Program-made: the position numbers and the translations under genes
NCBI RefSeq assembly: GCF_002843305.1
Contig: NZ_PGSG01000041.1
Span: 1-64,000, forward strand
Reading direction: 5' to 3'
DNA from: Streptomyces barkulensis
Lineage (GTDB): Bacteria > Actinomycetota > Actinomycetes > Streptomycetales > Streptomycetaceae
DNA: 64,000 nucleotides
The notes under the pieces: generated by a model
What the model saw: only the letters and a program-made list of their open reading frames with translations
Told to the model about the DNA's origin: nothing
Database searches by the model: none
Part shown: positions 59,419 through 64,000 of the stretch, piece by piece
Position numbering within the stretch: the stretch's first letter is position 1
How the letters are laid out: the number at the start of each line of letters is the position of its first letter

Positions 59419-60132
59419 TCAGCCGAAGAGGATCATGGAGCCCTGTGCCAGACTCCGGGTGGCCGCGGCGTGCAGCCCCAGCCAGACGTGGCGCTCCCGC
59501 GCGAACGGCCCGCCGTCGTACGCGGGCGCGGCCGCCGGTTCCTCCAGCTCCGTGGGACGGTCCGGGGGCGCCGGGGCGGGGGGCGGGTTTGCGGGATCGA
59601 CGCCCAGGTGGGGGGCGACCGCCTCCAGCTCGCGCAGCAGCCCGTGGCTGGAGCCCAGCGGGCCGCCGCCGGCGAGGAGTTCGTCGTCGGACAGCGGGTG
59701 GGCGAAGTCGAGGGGGACGTACGCGCCGGCGTGGTCGTAGTGCCACACCAGGTGCGACTGCTGGGCCGTCGGGGCGAACATCTCCAGCAACTGCTCGTAG
59801 TCGCCGCCGAGTTCGTCGACCGGGGTGACCTCCAGGCCGCAGAGCTGAAGCATATGGGCGCGGCGCAGGAGGTGCAGCGCGTCGTAGTCGAAGCCGGCGA
59901 CCGGCGCCACGTCGCCCGACAGTCCGGGCATGTAGCCGTGGACGGGGACCGGCGGCAGCCCGGCGGCGCTCAGTGCCCTGTCGTAGGACGCGAGTTCCTC
60001 GGCGAAGGGGTTGTCGGGGCTGTGGCACAGCACGTCGACGAGCGGCACCAGCCAGAGGTCACAGGCCAACGGGTGCTCCAATACGGCGGGCGGCGGGTGA
60101 CGGGTGGGGAGCGGTACGGGCTCCGGGCGCAA
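59419..60132 (-). CDS. Conserved hypothetical protein, probable TTG start
   Basis: A 237-aa soluble protein of unknown function. The body contains CDLWLVPLVDVLCHSPDNPF, FDYDALHLLRRAHMLQLCG and LVWHYDHAGAYVPLDFAHPL; the end is ATRSLAQGSMILFG. No ATG or GTG exists before residue 68 in this frame, so translation should start at a TTG (60132, or about 50 bases later). It lies 12 bp downstream of the GntR-type gene on the same strand. Confidence 0.7.
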   Translation of the reverse strand: MRPEPVPLPTRHPPPAVLEHPLACDLWLVPLVDVLCHSPDNPFAEELASYDRALSAAGLPPVPVHGYMPGLSGDVAPVAGFDYDALHLLRRAHMLQLCGLEVTPVDELGGDYEQLLEMFAPTAQQSHLVWHYDHAGAYVPLDFAHPLSDDELLAGGGPLGSSHGLLRELEAVAPHLGVDPANPPPAPAPPDRPTELEEPAAAPAYDGGPFARERHVWLGLHAAATRSLAQGSMILFG

Positions 60133-60144
60133 CAGCGTAGTCGC

Positions 60145-60798
60145 TCATTCCAGCTTCTCCACGAGGGCGAGGCAGCGCTCGTCGCAGGCCGCGACGAGGC
60201 GCCCGGCCGCCGTGTCGTCCCCGCGTCCGACCGCTTCCGCCAGCTCGCGGTAGCCGGTCCACAGCAACTCCCGCAGGCCGGGCCGCTCGCGCAGGTGCGG
60301 CACGGCGAAGACCCAGCACTGCACGCGCAGCCGGTCCAGGAACTCGGTTATGTAGGGGTTGCCCATCAGTTCGCCCAGTTCCCGCCAGAAGCGCAGGTCG
60401 TAGCCGATGAGCACGTCCAGGTCCCCGGTGCGGGCGGCCCGCTCGGCGGCCTCGGCGCGGCGGCGCACCGAGATCAGCCGTTCGTCGCCGGGGGCGGGCC
60501 GGTCCGGGTCGGCGGGTCTGCGGAAGACGCCCTCGGCGACCAGGGAGCGCGCCTGGACCATGGCCCGGTAGTCGGCGGGGGTGAAGACGTGGACACGGAA
60601 GCCCCGGTGCTGCTCCACGTCCAGCAGGCCCTGCGCGGACAGGTCGACGAGCGCCTCGCGCACCGGGGTGGCGGAGACGCCGTACTGCTCGGCTATCTCC
60701 TTGACCGTGAAGCCCCGGCCGGCCGGGAGGCGCCCGGCGAGGACCTCGTCGCGCAGCGCGTCCGCGATCTGCGCGCGCAGTGTGCTGCGCTGGATCAC
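60145..60798 (-). CDS. GntR-family (FCD) transcription regulator
   Basis: A 217-aa regulator with the winged helix QIADALRDEVLAGRLPAGRG, EIAEQYGVSATPVREAL and an all-helical FCD effector domain that would bind a small carboxylate through a metal. It is divergent from the DJ-1/MarR pair. The TGACAGCA repeats between them (60887-60923) are plausible operators for it. Confidence 0.92.
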   Translation of the reverse strand: MIQRSTLRAQIADALRDEVLAGRLPAGRGFTVKEIAEQYGVSATPVREALVDLSAQGLLDVEQHRGFRVHVFTPADYRAMVQARSLVAEGVFRRPADPDRPAPGDERLISVRRRAEAAERAARTGDLDVLIGYDLRFWRELGELMGNPYITEFLDRLRVQCWVFAVPHLRERPGLRELLWTGYRELAEAVGRGDDTAAGRLVAACDERCLALVEKLE

Positions 60799-60886
60799 GG
60801 GCGCCTCCTCACGGCTTCGAATGTCCGGGTGCCGGCGCCGTCTCTCATCCGCCCCCCTTTCCCGGGGGTCAGCCTAGCGTCCACTC

Positions 60887-60923
60887 TTTGACAGCACCCT
60901 GTCGAAGTGACAGCATGTTGTCA
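60887..60923. promoter_or_regulatory. Tandem dyads in the GntR/DJ-1 control region
   Basis: TGACAGCA occurs at 60889-60896 and again at 60108+800 (60908-60915), 19 bp apart. Each is part of an inverted repeat: TTGACAG with CTGTCGAA, and TGACA-gcatgt-TGTCA (60908-60923). The first copy also makes a TTGACA -35 box. The arrangement suggests two adjacent operators covering the DJ-1 promoter. Confidence 0.5.
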
Positions 60924-60958
60924 TAAGCGCCCCGGCGATCGGCTCCGAGGAGAGCGCC

Positions 60959-61570
60959 ATGGAACGCAGGACCGTGCACGTCGCCGTCTACGACACCTTC
61001 GCCGACTGGGAGATCCCCTACGCCACCACCGCCCTGACCGGTGCCGGACACCATGTGGTGTACGTCGGCGAGAGCGGCGAGCCCGTGATCAGCATGGGCG
61101 GCATGCAGGTGTCGCCCGGCCTGTCCGTCGCCGACCTGCGGCCCGCCGACAGCGCGCTGCTGATCCTGCCGGGAGCGGACGCCTGGGAGAAGGTGCTCCC
61201 GCCCTTCGCCGCGGCGGCCCGCGCCTTCCTGGCGGCCGGAGTGCCCGTCGCGGCCATCTGCGGGGCCGTGACCGGGCTGGCGAAGGAGGGGCTGCTCGAC
61301 GACCGCCCCCACACCGGCGCCGCCGCAGAGGTGCTGGCCGCCACCGGCTACCGGGGCGGCAGCCACTACCGCGAGACCGACGCCTGCACCGACGGGGACC
61401 TGATCACCGCCGGCCCCACCGAGCCGGTGGCGTTCGCCCGCGAGATCCTGACCCGGCTGGAGGTGTACCCGCCAAAGGTGCTGGACGCCTGGTTCCGGCT
61501 GTTCCGGCACTCCGACGCGAGCGCCTACGGGGTGCTGGCGGCCCATGAGGGCGCGAGCGGGGCGGCGTGA
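60959..61570 (+). CDS. DJ-1/PfpI-family protein
   Basis: A 203-aa member of the class I amidotransferase-like DJ-1 superfamily. The nucleophile elbow is AAICGAVTGLA with C101, and the acidic partner is in the N-terminal VYDTFADWEIPYA. Family members act as protease/chaperone, glyoxalase or transcription co-factors; the role here is unknown. AGGAGAG lies before the ATG. The stop overlaps the GTG of the MarR gene. Confidence 0.9.
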   Translation: MERRTVHVAVYDTFADWEIPYATTALTGAGHHVVYVGESGEPVISMGGMQVSPGLSVADLRPADSALLILPGADAWEKVLPPFAAAARAFLAAGVPVAAICGAVTGLAKEGLLDDRPHTGAAAEVLAATGYRGGSHYRETDACTDGDLITAGPTEPVAFAREILTRLEVYPPKVLDAWFRLFRHSDASAYGVLAAHEGASGAA

Positions 61571-62040
61571 GCACCCACGAGCTGCTGTCGGACACGGCGC
61601 TGGCCGTCTTCCGGCTGAATGGACAGTTCCTGTCCGCCGCCGAGCGGCTGGCCCGGCCCGCCGGACTGACCGCCGCCTGGTGGCAGGTGCTCGGCGCGGT
61701 GCTGCGCGAGCCGCTGCCGGTGGCCGGCATAGCCCGCGCCATGGGCGTCACCCGGCAGAGCGTGCAGCGCGTGGCGGACCTGCTGGTCGAGCGCGGCCTG
61801 GCGGTGTACGAGCCCAACCCCGCGCACCGCCGCGCCAAACTGCTCGCCCCCACCGGGGAGGGCCGTGCGGCGGTGGACCGGATCACCCCCGGCCACGCGG
61901 AGTTCGCCGCGCGGCTGGGCGAGGCGCTGGGCGGCGAGGAGGCCTTCGCCGAGGTGCGCGACGCGCTGGAGCGGTTGTCGAAGGCGCTGGACGGCCTGGA
62001 GGCGCCGGGCGCGGACGGCGCCGGCCCGGCGGGGGTGTGA
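61567..62040 (+). CDS. MarR-family transcription regulator
   Basis: A 157-aa winged-helix repressor (PVAGIARAMGVTRQSVQRVADLLVERGL, split here as PVAGIARAMGVT and RQSVQRVADL). It is coupled to the DJ-1 gene by a GTGA overlap, and the two probably form a small stress-responsive operon opposite the GntR regulator. No conserved Cys for redox sensing is seen. Confidence 0.92.
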   Translation: MSTHELLSDTALAVFRLNGQFLSAAERLARPAGLTAAWWQVLGAVLREPLPVAGIARAMGVTRQSVQRVADLLVERGLAVYEPNPAHRRAKLLAPTGEGRAAVDRITPGHAEFAARLGEALGGEEAFAEVRDALERLSKALDGLEAPGADGAGPAGV

Positions 62041-62082
62041 GCGCGGTCGGGGTGTGGGCGCGGGGCCGCGCGTCGGCCCACG

Positions 62083-62123
62083 CACCGGGGGCCGCGCCGT
62101 CGAGTACGGCGCGGCCCCCGGTG
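62083..62123. terminator. Bidirectional terminator between marR and purA
   Basis: A perfect 18-bp stem (caccgggggccgcgccgt) with a 5-nt loop lies between two convergent genes. Three short agagctccccggtc-like repeats follow at about 62178-62210. Confidence 0.8.
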
Positions 62124-62205
62124 GGCGCTGTCGGCGGGAAGGGCCCCGGCCGGAGCCTCCCGGTCAGGGTCCCCCGACCAGAGCTCCCCGGTCAGAGCTC
62201 CCCGG

Positions 62206-63489
62206 TCAGAGGAACGAGTTGATCTGGATCGTCTCGTCCCGGCCCGGGCCGACGCCGATGGCGGAGACCGGCGCGCCCGACATCTCCTCCAGCGCCTTCA
62301 CATAGGCCTGCGCGTTCTTCGGCAGGTCGGAGAACTCCTTGGCCCCCGAGATGTCCTCGGACCAGCCCGGCAGCATCTCGTAGACCGGCTTGGCGTGGTG
62401 GAAGTCGGTCTGGTTGTAGGGCAGCTCGGTGACCCGCCGGCCGTCGATCTCGTAGGCGACGCAGACCGGGATGCTCTCCCAGCCGGTGAGCACGTCCAGC
62501 TTGGTGAGGAAGAAGTCGGTGAGCCCGTTGACGCGGGTGGCGTACCGGGCGATCACCGCGTCGAACCAGCCGCAGCGCCGGTCGCGGCCGGTGGTGACGC
62601 CGCGCTCGCCGCCGATGGTGCGCAGCTTCTCGCCGTCCTCGTCGAACAGCTCGGTCGGGAAGGGTCCGGCGCCCACGCGCGTGGTGTACGCCTTGAGGAT
62701 GCCGATGACCCGGTCGATCCTCGTCGGGCCCACCCCCGCGCCGGTGCAGGCGCCGCCGGCGGTCGGGTTGGAGGAGGTCACGAAGGGGTAGGTGCCGTGG
62801 TCCACGTCCAGCAGCGTGCCCTGGCCGCCTTCGAAGAGGACGACCTTGTCCTGGTCGAGCGCGTCGTTGAGCAGCAGGGTGGTGTCGCAGACATAGCCGC
62901 GCAGCGCGTCCGCGTAGCCGAGCAGTTCCTCGACCACCTGCTCCACGGCGATGGCCCGGCGGTTGTAGAGCTTGGCGAGGATCTGGTTCTTCTGGTCGAG
63001 GGCCGCCTCGACCTTCTGCGTCAGGATCGACTCGTCGAAGAGGTCCTGGACGCGGATGCCCACACGGTTGATCTTGTCCGCGTACGTCGGGCCGATGCCT
63101 CGGCCGGTGGTGCCGATCCTGCGCTTGCCCAGGAAGCGCTCGGTCACCTTGTCCATCGTGGTGTGGTACGGCGTGATCAGGTGCGCGTTGCCGCTGATCA
63201 GCAGCTTGGACGTGTCCACGCCGCGCTCTTCGAGCCCGCTCAGCTCGGAGAGCAGGACCGCCGGGTCCACCACGACGCCGTTTCCGATCACCGGGACGCA
63301 GCCCGGGGAGAGGATGCCGGAGGGGAGGAGGTGGAGCGCGTACTTCTGGTCGCCGACGACGACCGTGTGGCCGGCGTTGTTGCCGCCCTGGTAGCGCACC
63401 ACGTAGTCCACCGAGCCACCGAGCAGGTCGGTGGCCTTCCCCTTGCCTTCATCACCCCACTGAGCGCCGAGCAGCACGAGTGCGGGCAC
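62206..63489 (-). CDS. purA: Adenylosuccinate synthetase
   Basis: A 427-aa enzyme joining IMP and aspartate with GTP, the first step toward AMP. The GTP/IMP loop [12 protein letters not shown] holds D13, followed by [36 protein letters not shown] and RRCGWFDAV. The GTG at 63489 has AAGGGG about 10 bases upstream; the frame stays open further, but homologues start here. Confidence 0.97.
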   Translation of the reverse strand: MPALVLLGAQWGDEGKGKATDLLGGSVDYVVRYQGGNNAGHTVVVGDQKYALHLLPSGILSPGCVPVIGNGVVVDPAVLLSELSGLEERGVDTSKLLISGNAHLITPYHTTMDKVTERFLGKRRIGTTGRGIGPTYADKINRVGIRVQDLFDESILTQKVEAALDQKNQILAKLYNRRAIAVEQVVEELLGYADALRGYVCDTTLLLNDALDQDKVVLFEGGQGTLLDVDHGTYPFVTSSNPTAGGACTGAGVGPTRIDRVIGILKAYTTRVGAGPFPTELFDEDGEKLRTIGGERGVTTGRDRRCGWFDAVIARYATRVNGLTDFFLTKLDVLTGWESIPVCVAYEIDGRRVTELPYNQTDFHHAKPVYEMLPGWSEDISGAKEFSDLPKNAQAYVKALEEMSGAPVSAIGVGPGRDETIQINSFL

Positions 63490-63793
63490 AGGCGTACACC
63501 CCTTCCGGCCGGGGCATGTCCAACGTGCGTGTCGGCCGTGGACCGGACGCGCTGACAAGAACCGTCGGACCGGTGCCCCGAATCGACGAAACCCCTGACC
63601 GCAACAGCGACAGGGGCTCTTGCACCGAGAGATTACCGGACTCCTCCGACGGGAGGCGAACGCGACGACCCCCGGCCGCACCCCCGCCGATCCCGCCGTC
63701 CGTACCCACCACAGCCAACTCCCGTCCGCGGCCGCCGATTCCGGCCGCCCCCGGTGGCCGCAGGCGGCCGGGACGACCGAAGGAAGGACCGAG
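63490..63793. other. Divergent region between purA and the kinase gene
   Basis: This is 304 bp with no gene. An inverted repeat acccctg...caggggct (63591-63617) could form a hairpin in the purA leader. I cannot assign it to a known riboswitch class. Confidence 0.4.
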
Positions 63794-64000
63794 GTGCCGG
63801 TTCCGCATCCACTGCTCGTGCTCGTCGACCCCCTCGCACGCCGTACGGACGGGGAGTCCGTACGGATCGCCAGGGACGTACTGGCCGCGGGCTCCCCCGG
63901 AGTGAAGGTGTGCCTGCCGGACGGCCCCGAGGAGGCCGCGCGGGCGCTGGCCCGCCGGGGCCGTCGGCGCCCGGTGGTGATAGGGGACGACCGGGCGCTG
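63794..64000 (+). CDS. Diacylglycerol kinase-like protein (5' part only)
   Basis: The first 69 codons of a gene that runs off the window. The N terminus ([21 protein letters not shown], shown in part as [11 protein letters not shown]) and [12 protein letters not shown] resemble the ATP-binding lobe of the diacylglycerol/lipid kinase family. A gene of this kind often sits divergent from purA in Streptomyces. AAGGAAGG precedes the GTG. The partial length keeps the call tentative. Confidence 0.6.
   Translation, partial: MPVPHPLLVLVDPLARRTDGESVRIARDVLAAGSPGVKVCLPDGPEEAARALARRGRRRPVVIGDDRAL

Overview
The window is high-GC actinobacterial chromosome, and every marker points to Streptomyces. Evidence includes a bldC gene at 34903-35109 with the 68-residue protein typical of the genus, an Lsr2-type nucleoid protein divergent from purS, a WhiJ-like XRE/DUF397/anti-sigma cluster, a c-di-AMP riboswitch in front of an M23 cell-wall hydrolase, and heavy use of GTG starts with GTGA/ATGA couplings. 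The order hrpA - bldC - valine dehydrogenase - DUF3073 - purM - purF ... purL-purQ-purS - lsr2-like - purC - purD looks like a conserved core segment.

Region 1 (1-10.8 kb) is accessory. It opens with an intact IS5-type insertion sequence with perfect 18-bp ends. Then follows a type II restriction-modification set: an NgoMIV-like endonuclease, a Vsr mismatch nicking enzyme and a C5-cytosine methyltransferase. Next is a Streptomyces regulatory triad: an RsbW-like ATPase divergent from an XRE-DUF5753 regulator plus a DUF397 protein. A prokaryotic MORC/MutL-like GHKL ATPase and a Z1-domain superfamily-2 helicase come next, and a second DUF397 gene closes the block. The ATPase and Z1 genes are the known partners of Vsr/Dcm-type restriction systems, so the block reads as one composite DNA-defence island. 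The regulator genes sit inside it, and a shared 12-bp motif lies upstream of both the regulator and the ATPase/helicase pair.

Region 2 (10.8-34.3 kb) is mostly envelope, stress and RNA-handling functions. It holds a glutathione peroxidase, an M23 endopeptidase under a c-di-AMP riboswitch, a PP2C-type phosphatase and an amino-acid permease. It also holds small membrane proteins, a secreted LamG protein, a DEAD-box RNA helicase with an unusual leader, and two crcB fluoride-channel genes coupled to a zincin-like gene. A metallophosphoesterase, tRNA genes (Lys; Glu-Asp-Phe; a second Asp) and the large helicase HrpA complete it.

Region 3 (34.9-63.5 kb) carries bldC and valine dehydrogenase, then purine biosynthesis genes all on the minus strand but in separate units: purM, purF, purL-purQ-purS, purC, purD and purA. 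Between them sit a mycothiol-type DinB-fold protein, membrane proteins, the Lsr2 paralogue and three tRNA-Gly genes. One of these tRNAs is highly atypical. An ABC transporter/two-component operon, a dimethylformamidase-like protein, a degenerate M48-like protein, a SLATT/DUF4231 membrane protein and a GntR/DJ-1/MarR regulatory locus are also here. The window ends inside a diacylglycerol-kinase-like gene.

The most interesting items are the restriction/MORC/Z1 island with its embedded WhiJ-type regulators and shared motif, the tRNA-Gly(UCC) that has lost the G18-U55 contact (as in tRNAs dedicated to peptidoglycan synthesis), and the helicase leader whose hairpin buries the start codon.
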